Shown: positions 25,473 through 35,383, counted from the stretch's first letter. The stretch: 64,000 nt of DNA from Cytobacillus oceanisediminis (GCF_004366035.1 NZ_SOEE01000003.1:124001-188000); one strand, 5' to 3'. Made by a program: numbers and translations. Notes: a model not told the origin generated them from the sequence alone.

Positions 25473-26329
25473 TGGATAAGAGATTGGAAGCTTTAAAGAA
25501 AGAATATAAAAATACACCTATCCCAGATGAATTGGATTTTATTGTAAAAAAAGCCCTCAAGCAAAAAAAGAAAAGAAAAGTGAATATGAAGAAGTTTCTT
25601 GTTGGAGTTGGAGCAGCGGTGCTGATATTCATCACAGGAGTTAATGCGAGTCCAAGCCTTGCAAATGCCTTATCAGAAGTGCCTTTTGTTGGCTCGCTCG
25701 TTAAGGTGTTGACTGTTAGAGAATTTAAAGTAGATGAGGAAACAGCCAAAACGGAAATAAAAGTGCCTGCCATTACGAATATGGGAAATAAAACATTAGA
25801 ATCCACCTTGAATAAAAAATACCTAGAAGAAAGTAAAAAACTGTACAATGATTTTATGACGGAAATGGAGGAAGTAAAGAAGAATGGCGGAGGTCATCTG
25901 GGTGTAGAAAGCGGATATGATATAAAAACCGACAATGATCAAATTCTTGCTGTGGGGAGATATGTTGTAAGCACGGTGAATTCATACTCAGAGTATACCT
26001 ATGATACGATCGACAAGAAACATGAACTTTTGATAACTTTGCCGAGTATATTTATGGATGAAAGTTATATAAACCTAATAAACGAAAATATAAAGGAACA
26101 GATGAAGAGTCAAATGGAAAGAGACCCCGACAAGTTTTATTGGCTGGATGATGCACTGGGATTTAAAACCATAGCTAAAGACCAAAGCTTTTATATTAAC
26201 AATGAAGGAAAACTTGTTATCGTATTTAATAAATACGAAGTCGCGCCAGGGTATATGGGCGTTTGTGAATTTACCATTCCGACTGATTTGATTGCCGATG
26301 TATTAGCCAGTAAAGAATATATCAAATAG
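25472..26329 (+). CDS. rsiV: anti-sigma factor RsiV-like, lysozyme receptor
   Basis: 285 aa, the same length as B. subtilis RsiV. Short cytoplasmic N-terminus (1-42), one membrane helix (KKFLVGVGAAVLIFITGVNA), a DUF4179-type juxtamembrane part, then a DUF3298/RsiV extracellular domain ending YKVAPGYMG-like (here YEVAPGYMGVCEFTIP), the lysozyme-binding region. In B. subtilis, lysozyme binding permits signal-peptidase cleavage and SigV release. The post-helix ASPSLANALS may be the cleavage zone. Confidence 0.9.
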   Translation: MDKRLEALKKEYKNTPIPDELDFIVKKALKQKKKRKVNMKKFLVGVGAAVLIFITGVNASPSLANALSEVPFVGSLVKVLTVREFKVDEETAKTEIKVPAITNMGNKTLESTLNKKYLEESKKLYNDFMTEMEEVKKNGGGHLGVESGYDIKTDNDQILAVGRYVVSTVNSYSEYTYDTIDKKHELLITLPSIFMDESYINLINENIKEQMKSQMERDPDKFYWLDDALGFKTIAKDQSFYINNEGKLVIVFNKYEVAPGYMGVCEFTIPTDLIADVLASKEYIK

Positions 26330-26339
26330 CAGAATTATA

Positions 26340-26376
26340 ACAAAAATCAGGGTTTGATCCCCTGATTTTTTGTTTT
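26340..26376 (+). terminator. intrinsic terminator
   Basis: AATCAGGG/CCCTGATT stem with T6 following; ends sigV-rsiV. Confidence 0.85.
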
Positions 26377-26489
26377 TCCCTCATCTTGACAACTTTGATA
26401 AAAAAACACAACTCGAACCAACTCTTTTGTTGTCGTGATTTCTTGGAGTATTCTCTTGATTAAGTTATAAATTGAATGTTAAAAGTTTA

Positions 26490-26525
26490 AGAGCATTTCT
26501 TTTCAATGAGAAATGCTTTTTATAA
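26490..26525 (+). terminator. intrinsic terminator without an obvious gene
   Basis: Perfect AGCATTTCT/AGAAATGCT 9-bp stem, 8-nt loop, then TTTTTAT. It lies 160 nt after rsiV with no gene before it, so it may insulate the next promoter or belong to a lost gene. Nothing else is seen at 26377-26490. Confidence 0.65.
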
Positions 26526-26562
26526 GTTATAAATTTTTTGAAAAAATATAATATTCCCACTT

Positions 26563-26595
26563 TGTAAGAACTCTGTAAGTTTGAAAAAGTACGAT
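26563..26595 (+). promoter_or_regulatory. direct-repeat promoter, site 1 (upstream of S8 peptidase)
   Basis: TGTAAG (26563-26568), 5 bp, TGTAAG (26574-26579), 10 bp, TACGAT (26590-26595). Same geometry as six other sites in this island. It points at a dead cupin fragment and then the 1411-aa peptidase gene. Confidence 0.65.
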
Positions 26596-26641
26596 ACTTA
26601 CGAAGTATGATTAAAGTTCTAAAATGAAAAGAGGGATGTTT

Positions 26642-26729
26642 ATGTAAAAATCGGTATCAAGTACTTTTAGAAACAAGTTACATGAACCCCTATACATTCC
26701 CTTGGATTCCGTGGATTGAGGGTAGCGAA
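26642..26729 (+). pseudogene. 5' remnant of a duplicated cupin gene
   Basis: The stretch from the ribosome site GAGGGATGTTT through ATG 26642 to about 26729 aligns base by base with the first ~88 nt of the intact cupin gene at 36751, but the second codon is TAA and later codons are shifted. The similarity also covers the promoter and leader (26539-26641 versus 36651-36750). Dead duplicate that kept its promoter. Confidence 0.8.
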
Positions 26730-26858
26730 AGGAGCTGTTTATAAAAGAGTATAAGTCAAGTTTAATAGCCTAACAGAGCTCTCCCTCCTATCAATAAGAG
26801 AGAGAATATAAAAAACAAGAGAAGTATGAATGAAAAATTCTAAAGGGGGAACAGAGGC

Positions 26859-29800
26859 GTGAAGTCTTATGCATTAAAGATAATCACATCAATCCTATTG
26901 TTTTATTGTTTATTTACAACTCCAATAAGTTCGTTTGCAATGGGGTTAGAATACTCGAAAAAAGCATCAAATGATCATACAAGAATTTCTGATGTTGAAG
27001 GTCTTTTGAAGAATTTAACAGAAGAGCAAAGATCACAACTTAATAACTTATATTCAGAAGAGGCAGCGAAATTACGTATCCCTTCTGCTGTAAATCTAAA
27101 TAATGACGAAGAGCTGGAAATAATCGTTCAATTTCAAGTAGATCCTGCAGAAGTGCAAGTGGCAAAAGAGAAAGCCAAAGGTAAATCAGCTAAAGCTTTA
27201 GGTCTTAAAGAGGCTAAGGAAAAAGTAGATAAATCCCATAAAGATTTTAAAGATAAAATTAACAAATCAAAATCAGCTAAAAAAAATAAAATTAAAAAGG
27301 AATATAAAAATGCGTTTAACGGTGTTTCGATGACATTACCAGCAAAAGAAGTAATGGAGCTCATTAAATTAGGAGAAGTTAAAGCTGTCTGGCTGGATCA
27401 AGAGCTGCAGCTGGATCTTCCTGTAGAAGAAAAAGAGACAACCGTTTCTCCCTCGATGATTGATAGTATTCCTTTCTTAGGCGTTGATGGACTACATGAC
27501 GAAGGAATAAATGGGAAAGGATTAAAAGTAGGTGTCCTGGATACAGGCATTGATTATAACCATCCAGATTTGAAAATGGCGTACAAAGGCGGTTATGACT
27601 TTGTCGATTTTGATGATGACCCAATGGAAGCTACACATGAAGAGTGGCAAGGTTTAGATCATACTGCTTGGCCAGAAACTTGGAATGGAGCTACATATTG
27701 GACATCACATGGAACACATGTATCAGGGATTATCGCAGGACAAGGTGAAGCCGATTCAGATCATGCCGTGACAGGTGTTGCGAATGGAGTCGATTTATAC
27801 GCGTATCGAGTATTAGGGCCATATGGTTCTGGGAGTACTAGCTCGGTTCTAGCTGGAATTGATAAAGCGGTTGAAGATGGTATGGATATCATGAACCTAT
27901 CACTGGGAGCGAGTGTGAATGATCCTCTATACCCAACATCCATCGCAATAAATAATGCGATGATAGCAGGGACAGTAGCTCTTGTAGCTGCAGGGAATTC
28001 TGGTCCTAATGCCTATACCCTGGGTTCTCCTGGAACAGCAGCATTAGCCATAACGGTGGGAGCTAGTGATGTTTCTATTAATATTCCTGCTGCAATCGGA
28101 CAAGTGGGGGATGACTCCTATCATTTACAGTTGTTAGCAAAGCATTTTGATGATGATTTAACAGAATTAATCGATACACCACTAGAGATTGTTGATGCAG
28201 GTTTAGGTTATGCAGAGGATTTTGATGGAAAAGATTTTACGGGTAAATTAGCTTTGATTCAACGAGGTACAATACCATTTAATGAAAAAATCGCGAACGC
28301 TGAAAATGCTGGAGCAAGTGCAGTGATTATTTGGAATAATGTTGATGGAGTGATTTCAGCCTATTTAGGTGAAGGAATTGACAATATTCCTGCTTTCACT
28401 ATGTCAAAAGAAGATGGGGAGAGCCTTAAAGATCAATTAACAGAAGTGACAAAGCTTACATTTAACGAAATCAGTGAAGGTAAAACAGAAGGAGATAAAT
28501 TAGCTGACTTCAGCTCTCGCGGGCCAGCTTCAAAATCGTATGATATTAAGCCTGAAATTACAGCACCAGGTGTTGATATCTTTTCGACAGTTCCTTCTTA
28601 TATTAACGATAAGGAAGATTCTTCTAATTATCAATACGCATATAAAAGAATGTCTGGTACTTCCATGGCCACACCATATGCAGCTGGTGTTGCTGCGCTA
28701 ATACTTCAAAATAACCCTGACTATTCACCATTTGATGTGAAAACGGCATTAATGAATACTGCGGATGATTTAAGTGAGGATTACAGCGTTTTTGAAGTGG
28801 GTGCCGGCAGAGTCGATCCAGTTAATGCTGTTCATTCAGATGTGAAGTTTCAAGTAATGGATGAAACGCAATCTTTAGATGATTCTCTTAATGAAATTGT
28901 CATTGATGATATTACGGGAGCGATTGCTTATGGATATCATTACAAACAAAAAGATTCATCAACTGCAGATAGCAGAAAAGTAGAATTACAAAATGATAGT
29001 GATCAAAAGAAAGATTTTAATGTAAGTGTAGAACTATTGTCTTCTGATCTTTCAGGAGCAAATAATGCAGAAAAAAATGGCGTTGCAATTAATGTAAAAG
29101 ACTCGATATCTGTTGAAGCAAATAGTAAAGTTGAATTTACTGCAAGTATAGATGTAGCATCAGCAGCGCAGTCAGGAACATATGAAGGATATATTCATTT
29201 TACAAATGCGAATAACAATCATGAAAACTATCAAATTCCGTTCTCCATTATTGTAGCTGATAGAGGAATTAACTATTCAGTGGATCGGCCTGCATTTGCT
29301 TCGGATGGAAGTCAATACCATGCACATATGAATACTCCAGCAACATTTTTATATATAGGGTTAAGAAGTCCGATGGAAACCATGGATTTAGTTGTAAAAG
29401 ATGAGGATACAGGTGAATATTTAGGATATCTTGGATACATTAATCCAGAAATTTTAAACGAACAACTGGGAATGGACTTTTTAGTTCCATTTGTCTTTTC
29501 GGGTGGCGCATACTATCCATTTACTGGCGATGAAGAAAATCCGATCAGTGAACACATGGCTGTAGCGCCTGATGGAGCATATGAAATTGAAATCATGGGT
29601 GTCAATGAAGACGGAGAGATGTTTAATCCATCAGATTATGTATTTATTGATAATCAAATCCCGGAAATAACGATGGAACAAGAGCCTGGTGTTTATGAAA
29701 TTGAGTATAATGAAAATGATGAAGAAGGTATTAATTGGTTTAAAGGAAAAATTTACGACTCAAACATTGACTTAATGAAAGAAACAGGATTAAAAGAAAT

Positions 29801-31094
29801 AAGGAATAATATTGATGGCCAATTTAGTCCACTTGACCAAAGTTTAAATACGGTCGTGGGCTATGATAGTAAAGGCTTTGGTTGGCCAACGCATTATTTC
29901 ACACCTGAATCGGACGGAAGCTTCAAGTTCGGTGTTACGCCAAAAGAAGTAGCAAACGGTCAATACGTTGACTTTAAGTTTTATGGCTTTGATGCTGCAA
30001 CAGCTGGTGATCAAGCAGGAGGGATGCATCAGTACTACTTCATAGGGAAAGGCGAAAAATATGCGACTGCCAAATTTGATAAACATGAACTGTACTTGGA
30101 TGATGAGGTAACGGTTACATTAACGATGAACAATGTTGAACAGTTAATAGGAGGAGAATTTAAGCTGAGTTACCGAAATTCATATTATGAGTTTGTCGAT
30201 GCCAAAATTCATCCAAACTTATTGGAAAAGGCAGAGGAAAAGAATTGGAGTACAAACGTGGAAGTTGGGGAGATCGTCCATGACCTTTGGGAGAATACCG
30301 TTCCCGTTCGTGCAATCTTAGAAGGAGATGACCTAGATGGGATAGACGGGGATATGCCTATTCTAGACGTTACCTTTAAGGTGATGAATGACGAATATTA
30401 TGATTATGAACGATCTCTTTACATTACTGAAGCTAACTACCATAAGGCCGAAGAAAAAGAAGCTGTACAAGTTCCAGGTTTTACTACAGAAAAGCTGGAA
30501 ATCGTTCCTAAGCATTCAGTTGTATGGGGATATATAGGACCTGAAGCATTCCTTCATGAACAAGGCTGGGTAAATGTAGATTTAGACGGTAAAGGTGTTG
30601 AAATTACCGCCATTTCACCAGATGGGACAATATATGAAGGTGAGCTATTAGAATCGAATAATCACTCAGTATTTGAAATTCACGGTATTCCAGCTGCAGA
30701 AGAGACCTATACAGTCGGTGTGAAAGTACCGGGTCACTTCGAATCACACACGACCGTTACAGTAGGTGAAGAGATAAATGGGGATGTCTTGGGAATAAAA
30801 GAAAGAATATATCCCGGATTACAATTAGCTGGTGATGTCAATGGTGACCAGGTCATTGATATCAAGGATGCTTTCTTCTTGAATAAACATTTCAATAAGA
30901 AAGCAAAAGGATCATCAAAAGCAGATATTAATCAAGATGGAACGATTGATGCTGCAGATATGAAATTCATCGTTGACAATTATTTAAGTGTAAATGAAAT
31001 GGTTGAAGATGCGCCAGTGCCAAAAGAGAAGCAAGGCGGTAAAACGCTGGAAGATATTCTTGAGGAGTTAGAATTAGGTGATTTATTAAATTAG
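26859..31094 (+). CDS. secreted S8 (subtilisin) peptidase with PA, cohesin-like and dockerin-like domains
   Basis: 1411 aa from GTG 26859 (AAAGGGGGAACAG upstream). Signal peptide about 1-27; inhibitor-I9-like pro-region 85-190; catalytic Asp in GVLDTGIDYNHPDL (~225), His in SHGTHVSG (~283), Ser in SGTSMATPYAAG (~600); PA insert (~445-525, KLALIQRGTIPFNEK). After Fn3-like modules, residues ~1066-1200 resemble a cohesin (HELYLDDEVTVTLTMNN), and ~1324-1376 carry two dockerin-type calcium loops (DVNGDQVIDIKD; DINQDGTIDAAD). No LPxTG or S-layer motif. Extracellular protease, probably assembled or self-associated through these modules. Transcribed from the direct-repeat promoter upstream. Confidence 0.9.
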   Translation: MKSYALKIITSILLFYCLFTTPISSFAMGLEYSKKASNDHTRISDVEGLLKNLTEEQRSQLNNLYSEEAAKLRIPSAVNLNNDEELEIIVQFQVDPAEVQVAKEKAKGKSAKALGLKEAKEKVDKSHKDFKDKINKSKSAKKNKIKKEYKNAFNGVSMTLPAKEVMELIKLGEVKAVWLDQELQLDLPVEEKETTVSPSMIDSIPFLGVDGLHDEGINGKGLKVGVLDTGIDYNHPDLKMAYKGGYDFVDFDDDPMEATHEEWQGLDHTAWPETWNGATYWTSHGTHVSGIIAGQGEADSDHAVTGVANGVDLYAYRVLGPYGSGSTSSVLAGIDKAVEDGMDIMNLSLGASVNDPLYPTSIAINNAMIAGTVALVAAGNSGPNAYTLGSPGTAALAITVGASDVSINIPAAIGQVGDDSYHLQLLAKHFDDDLTELIDTPLEIVDAGLGYAEDFDGKDFTGKLALIQRGTIPFNEKIANAENAGASAVIIWNNVDGVISAYLGEGIDNIPAFTMSKEDGESLKDQLTEVTKLTFNEISEGKTEGDKLADFSSRGPASKSYDIKPEITAPGVDIFSTVPSYINDKEDSSNYQYAYKRMSGTSMATPYAAGVAALILQNNPDYSPFDVKTALMNTADDLSEDYSVFEVGAGRVDPVNAVHSDVKFQVMDETQSLDDSLNEIVIDDITGAIAYGYHYKQKDSSTADSRKVELQNDSDQKKDFNVSVELLSSDLSGANNAEKNGVAINVKDSISVEANSKVEFTASIDVASAAQSGTYEGYIHFTNANNNHENYQIPFSIIVADRGINYSVDRPAFASDGSQYHAHMNTPATFLYIGLRSPMETMDLVVKDEDTGEYLGYLGYINPEILNEQLGMDFLVPFVFSGGAYYPFTGDEENPISEHMAVAPDGAYEIEIMGVNEDGEMFNPSDYVFIDNQIPEITMEQEPGVYEIEYNENDEEGINWFKGKIYDSNIDLMKETGLKEIRNNIDGQFSPLDQSLNTVVGYDSKGFGWPTHYFTPESDGSFKFGVTPKEVANGQYVDFKFYGFDAATAGDQAGGMHQYYFIGKGEKYATAKFDKHELYLDDEVTVTLTMNNVEQLIGGEFKLSYRNSYYEFVDAKIHPNLLEKAEEKNWSTNVEVGEIVHDLWENTVPVRAILEGDDLDGIDGDMPILDVTFKVMNDEYYDYERSLYITEANYHKAEEKEAVQVPGFTTEKLEIVPKHSVVWGYIGPEAFLHEQGWVNVDLDGKGVEITAISPDGTIYEGELLESNNHSVFEIHGIPAAEETYTVGVKVPGHFESHTTVTVGEEINGDVLGIKERIYPGLQLAGDVNGDQVIDIKDAFFLNKHFNKKAKGSSKADINQDGTIDAADMKFIVDNYLSVNEMVEDAPVPKEKQGGKTLEDILEELELGDLLN

Positions 31095-31179
31095 TATCAT
31101 TTAATTAAGTAAATAGAGACTGATAGAAAAGTGAAAAGATTTACTATGAGCCATTAGGGACCTATTTCTAACCCTAGAT

Positions 31180-31222
31180 AAACCCCACTCTAATCTTTGA
31201 TTCAGTGGGGTTTGTTATTTTT
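31180..31222 (+). terminator. intrinsic terminator
   Basis: Perfect 10-bp stem AAACCCCACT/AGTGGGGTTT, then GTTATTTTTTG. Ends the 1411-aa peptidase transcript. The next 275 nt (31223-31498) show nothing I recognise. Confidence 0.85.
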
Positions 31223-31498
31223 TGAGTGAACAAAGGTTCATCTTAATAAATCCATTGCTGCTATTTATAAAAGTATTTTCGCTTATGCTATTAAAACAGT
31301 GGTTAAATTCGAGAGTCTGCCCGGGGATACGAAAGTGAAGACCCTAGGAATGAATAAAAGTAACAAAATTGATAAGGCACAATCGGTGAGTTACTCACCA
31401 CCTTTTCAGTGCTGTTAAGTGAACTGCTAAAAGGATGGTTAACAGCTTGTCTATTGTTGGAGGATCTTTACCTCGAGAAATTTCACTACTTATGTTAA

Positions 31499-31533
31499 AT
31501 GCCTGCCACCTAGAGGTGACAGGCATCTTTTTC
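31499..31533. terminator. terminator-like hairpin between convergent peptidase genes
   Basis: ATGCCTGCCACC/GGTGACAGGCAT stem (one mismatch), TAGA loop. The T-tract (CTTTTTCTT) is on the plus side; it touches the minus-strand peptidase stop. It may serve both directions. Confidence 0.6.
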
Positions 31534-34500
31534 TTAATGCTTTACGGTTATGGTTTTCGGTTCAGACGTTAACGAGAAACCTGAATCATCCGTTCCGGAT
31601 ACCGTTACATAATACTCTCCATTCTGGTATTCAGCACTTGGATACCACGTTAATCCATAAATAGAGTGCTCATTTTCAATATCTACATATTCTATTACAT
31701 GCCCTTCCGAATCGGAAATTTCAATATGCCAATCCATTCGGTTAAATCCGAAGACTGTAATGCGGGCAGGATTGTTTTCGTTTACGTTTGTTCCGGAAAC
31801 ATGCCACCATTGGATGAATGGTCCTGCATGCAGTAATTCCTCATTTCCAGCATAACCGAATCCTGTATTATATAAATTATCAACAGCTAACACCATGACA
31901 ATCTCAGGTTTAACATCCGTAATATACTCTTTTTCACCACTTTCTATTAAATCATATATAGGTTCACTATCATTTATCCAGAGTATACTTCCGAGATACC
32001 CACTTTCTTCTTCTTTTACATCCCATGTAATTTTATATGTTCCATCTGGTTGCTCGGTTACCTTTATATTTCCTAAATCTGGTGAAACAGAATCGATTTT
32101 AATCGGGATTTTGGTTTGCTGAGGTTCTGCTCCCTCATAATTTAATGTACTTTCATATACATAGTAATAATTCCCGTCCGGGAGTTTATTCCCTTCGTCG
32201 TCCTTTCCACTCCAAAACAACCCATCAAAACCATAGTAAAAATCCCCATAGCTCATAATATTCTTCCTGAAGGCAAATGGACTTCCATCTTCTGTATATT
32301 CACTAAAATTCGTGATATGTGCAACCTCATTACCTTGTTCATCTTCAATCTTTAAAGACATCTCTTTCAGATTTCGAAACACCGTAAATGAAGGGTACAT
32401 ACCAGTCGGAAGCGATTTATGGGAATAGCCTACCTTATCTTGATCAAATGAATTGGTTTTCAAATCAAAACCCAAAGGATATTCCATCATGTCATTCCAT
32501 AATACTGTATAACCTAAGTAAGGGTCGCCATTGACCGGGCTCTCATCAATATTATCGATTGAATCCCAATCACCATAATAGCCCATGAAAGGTATCGTTA
32601 GCGTTGTTAATTCTTTTACAGAACTCCCTTTTGGTACAAAGCGGACAAATCCTTCAACAAAACGCCCTTCACTTAAATCTGCTGGAAGTGTGATTGAAAT
32701 GGTCACTTCACCGTCTCTACGAGGTTTATATTGGATCTTTTTGTGCGACTCTTGTTTTTTTTCGTTAATTTTAATGACAGCATCTTCTATAGGAATAGAA
32801 TTCAACGTTAAGTATTTTCTTTCTACGCCATCATAGGTACTTTTTTCTGTTTCATCCATTAACACATCTACCACGATTTCATATTGATGTTTCGCATGTT
32901 CTAGATTTTTCGCCAAGGGCTGTACATCTAAAGTGAAATCAAACGTGCGATTCACTTCTTTTAATGCAACCGAAGATGCCTTTTCTAAAGGCGCACCTAC
33001 ATGTTGGACGAGATATGGTGTTTTAATCGCTTTTTCAATTTTCATTAAACCTGATCCTTGACGCCTCGGTGAGTAAGGTGTTTGTTCATGATTGGGGTTT
33101 GTTAAAATCTGAGAGGTATTCATTAAAACATTTTTTGCTTTTAAGATCGTTTCTTCATTTTTGGGCAATTGTAGCTCTTCATAGTACTTTTGAAGAAGTA
33201 AAGCTCCGCCTGCTGCAACGTGTGGAGTCGCCATAGACGTTCCATTCCACGTTTCATACTGGTTGTTTAGAACGGTTGAGCTAATTTTTCCTCCTGGAGC
33301 TGTAATCTCTGGTTTAAAGCTTAGATCTGTTGGTGAACCATATGAAGAGAAATTAGACATTGGCTCGGTATTAGGGTTTTGTACCCAAAGTACTTCGTCT
33401 GATAACTTAGCTGTAATCTTATCTCCGCTTTGTAACCTCTCTGCCACCTGAACAGACTTATTAATGTCCGTTGTCACTGCCGGGATTGTGTAAGGAGAGA
33501 AACTTACAGTGGCATAAGGGCCTTCTTGACTTGATGGAATTAGAATTAGAGCAATTGCTCCTTTTCTACTGACATTAAATTGAGCTGGTGAATAATAACC
33601 ATATGCTTGGTCATATTGTGCGACAGCGATTTTCCCTTGTAAGTCTAAGCCTTCTAAAGCACCTTTAGAGGTATCACTAACAAAAACCAATTCATATTCT
33701 TTATCTGTTTCTAAAGAATCAATTAGCTTTATAGAGCTTGGCTGAATCTGGTACCCTAGTAGACTTCCATCGTTTAACTCGACCGCATCAATTCTCATTA
33801 AATCATTTTCAGAGGAAGCAACCTGTAGAGCAGATGGTGTAACCCCAGGGTCACCGACAAGTCCGATATCTGGATTTTTGGCTAATGGTAATTGAGATCT
33901 TTCCAGTAAGCCTTGCTTTGTGCTATAGGAAGCATTACCTGCAGCAGCAACGACTAATACCCCGTGTTCTGTAGCATATTCAATTGCACGTTGAACAGGA
34001 TCATTTGAGTCAACCATCCCTGCGTCTGAACCTAAGCTTAAATTGATAACGTCTGCCCCAAACTCGACCGCATGATAAATACCAGCTACGATGTCATCAT
34101 CGTATGCATAACCTCTTGTATCAGAGAAGACTTTTTCAGCTAATAATTGAACGTCAGGAGCTACCCCGACTGCCTTCTCCTGAGATTCCTCATAGGCCCC
34201 TACAATTCCAGCCACATGTGTTCCGTGGGAATCACTGGCCGGGATGACATGGTTATCTTTATCTGCCCAGTCATAGCCTGTCGGTACTTTGTCTGTGTAC
34301 CAAACATCATTTACTTCTGTGTCATCGAGTTTCGATTGAATGTTCTCTTCATTAAACTCTGCTTTCTTCTTTCCTTTTTCTGAAAGCTTCAAGGACTCAT
34401 GACGATAATCGATTCCTGAGTCTACAATCGCAACGACCATTCCATCACCGCTGTAATTATATTTTGTCCAAACATTCATGGCTTCGACAAGTTCATTGCT

Positions 34501-34968
34501 CTTTACGTCCATGTGTTCATATGTTTTAGCGGGGCGAATATCTTTTACGCCTTCAGCTTCTTTCATGTTCATAGCTTCTTTCCTCGTTGTTTCCATACTG
34601 AATCCATAAAAGCCTTTGGAATACGTATGTAAGACTTTAGTGGCGCCATCTCGCTTTTTCATAAATGTATTCTTCACTTGTTCGACCTGCTGTTCAGGTG
34701 CTGTTCTCTTTTTCTCATTTACGTCTACTTCAACGATTAGACGAACCTTCTCATTTGGATCGATTGACTTAGACGTCTGCCCGTATAAAGGGTGGTTTTC
34801 TTCTCCTTCGGTCATGTCAGCAAAAAGCTGATCTTTATCCTTTCCCTGAAACTGTACCGGCCCCTGGTTAGACTGATAAAATTTAGCACCAGCTGGTGTT
34901 ACGAAACTGCTAATAAGTAGTACAAACATGAATACAACCGATAATCTGCTTTTCAACGAACCCTTCAT
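31534..34968 (-). CDS. secreted S8 (subtilisin) peptidase, lactocepin/Vpr-like
   Basis: 1144 aa. Signal peptide 1-28 (ending VTPAGA). Pro-region about 70-150, catalytic Asp183 in AIVDSGIDYRH, His248 in SDSHGTHVAG, Ser near 575 in NGTSMATPHVAAG, PA domain within the catalytic unit (about 395-510), then Fn3_5-type modules (WSGKDDEGNKLPDGNYYYVY). No wall anchor seen. RBS-like AAAAGGGTGAG precedes the ATG. Its promoter is the minus-strand direct-repeat site 173 nt upstream. That leader also holds AAAGGAGGTGA and a 4-codon frame (MMTK), possibly a leader peptide or a decayed start. Confidence 0.9.
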   Translation of the reverse strand: MKGSLKSRLSVVFMFVLLISSFVTPAGAKFYQSNQGPVQFQGKDKDQLFADMTEGEENHPLYGQTSKSIDPNEKVRLIVEVDVNEKKRTAPEQQVEQVKNTFMKKRDGATKVLHTYSKGFYGFSMETTRKEAMNMKEAEGVKDIRPAKTYEHMDVKSNELVEAMNVWTKYNYSGDGMVVAIVDSGIDYRHESLKLSEKGKKKAEFNEENIQSKLDDTEVNDVWYTDKVPTGYDWADKDNHVIPASDSHGTHVAGIVGAYEESQEKAVGVAPDVQLLAEKVFSDTRGYAYDDDIVAGIYHAVEFGADVINLSLGSDAGMVDSNDPVQRAIEYATEHGVLVVAAAGNASYSTKQGLLERSQLPLAKNPDIGLVGDPGVTPSALQVASSENDLMRIDAVELNDGSLLGYQIQPSSIKLIDSLETDKEYELVFVSDTSKGALEGLDLQGKIAVAQYDQAYGYYSPAQFNVSRKGAIALILIPSSQEGPYATVSFSPYTIPAVTTDINKSVQVAERLQSGDKITAKLSDEVLWVQNPNTEPMSNFSSYGSPTDLSFKPEITAPGGKISSTVLNNQYETWNGTSMATPHVAAGGALLLQKYYEELQLPKNEETILKAKNVLMNTSQILTNPNHEQTPYSPRRQGSGLMKIEKAIKTPYLVQHVGAPLEKASSVALKEVNRTFDFTLDVQPLAKNLEHAKHQYEIVVDVLMDETEKSTYDGVERKYLTLNSIPIEDAVIKINEKKQESHKKIQYKPRRDGEVTISITLPADLSEGRFVEGFVRFVPKGSSVKELTTLTIPFMGYYGDWDSIDNIDESPVNGDPYLGYTVLWNDMMEYPLGFDLKTNSFDQDKVGYSHKSLPTGMYPSFTVFRNLKEMSLKIEDEQGNEVAHITNFSEYTEDGSPFAFRKNIMSYGDFYYGFDGLFWSGKDDEGNKLPDGNYYYVYESTLNYEGAEPQQTKIPIKIDSVSPDLGNIKVTEQPDGTYKITWDVKEEESGYLGSILWINDSEPIYDLIESGEKEYITDVKPEIVMVLAVDNLYNTGFGYAGNEELLHAGPFIQWWHVSGTNVNENNPARITVFGFNRMDWHIEISDSEGHVIEYVDIENEHSIYGLTWYPSAEYQNGEYYVTVSGTDDSGFSLTSEPKTITVKH

Positions 34969-35147
34969 TTTCTCACCCTTTTCAATACTTAATATGGTAC
35001 ATATCTAGTAGTTTCATAGGTGTTGAGTATGCCCAAAGCCCGTTTTGCAGGCAACAGAAGCTTGGGATATTTACAGAAATGGCAATCGAGGTAACAGAAA
35101 TTATTTTGTCATCATCAAAAAAATCCCCTCACCTCCTTTTGGATTTT

Positions 35148-35180
35148 ATTTTAGAATTCATATCTTACTAGATTCTTACT
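35148..35180 (-). promoter_or_regulatory. direct-repeat promoter, site 3 (S8 peptidase, minus)
   Basis: Minus strand: AGTAAG (35180-35175), 5 bp, AGTAAG (35169-35164), 10 bp, TAAAAT (35153-35148). Divergent from site 2, about 105 bp away. Confidence 0.65.
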
Positions 35181-35284
35181 GAATCTTTATTATTCTAAAA
35201 ATTCAATCGATTATATTATTATCATCTTTTAAATGAAAGAATTAATTTAAAATTTATTAGAGAAGTATGAAAAGCAAGAGTTTT

Positions 35285-35317
35285 AGTAAGGAATCAGTAA
35301 TAACCCCCGAATACAAT
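35285..35317 (+). promoter_or_regulatory. direct-repeat promoter, site 2 (acyl-CoA ligase pseudogene)
   Basis: AGTAAG (35285-35290), 5 bp, AGTAAT (35296-35301), 10 bp, TACAAT (35312-35317). It lies inside the open frame that starts at 35267, showing that the true start is ATG 35384. Confidence 0.65.
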
Positions 35318-35383
35318 AAAAATTTGTCAAGCTCATCTTTTGAAATATCGTTGAGTAGACAATCATTTTTAGGAGGATTGTAT

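Noticed and set aside
35030..35115. Plus-strand text resembling an acyl-CoA dehydrogenase segment (EYAQ ... KLGIFTEMAIEVTE)
   Set aside because: Too short and gapped; no conserved flanks. It lies in the peptidase leader and may be coincidence.
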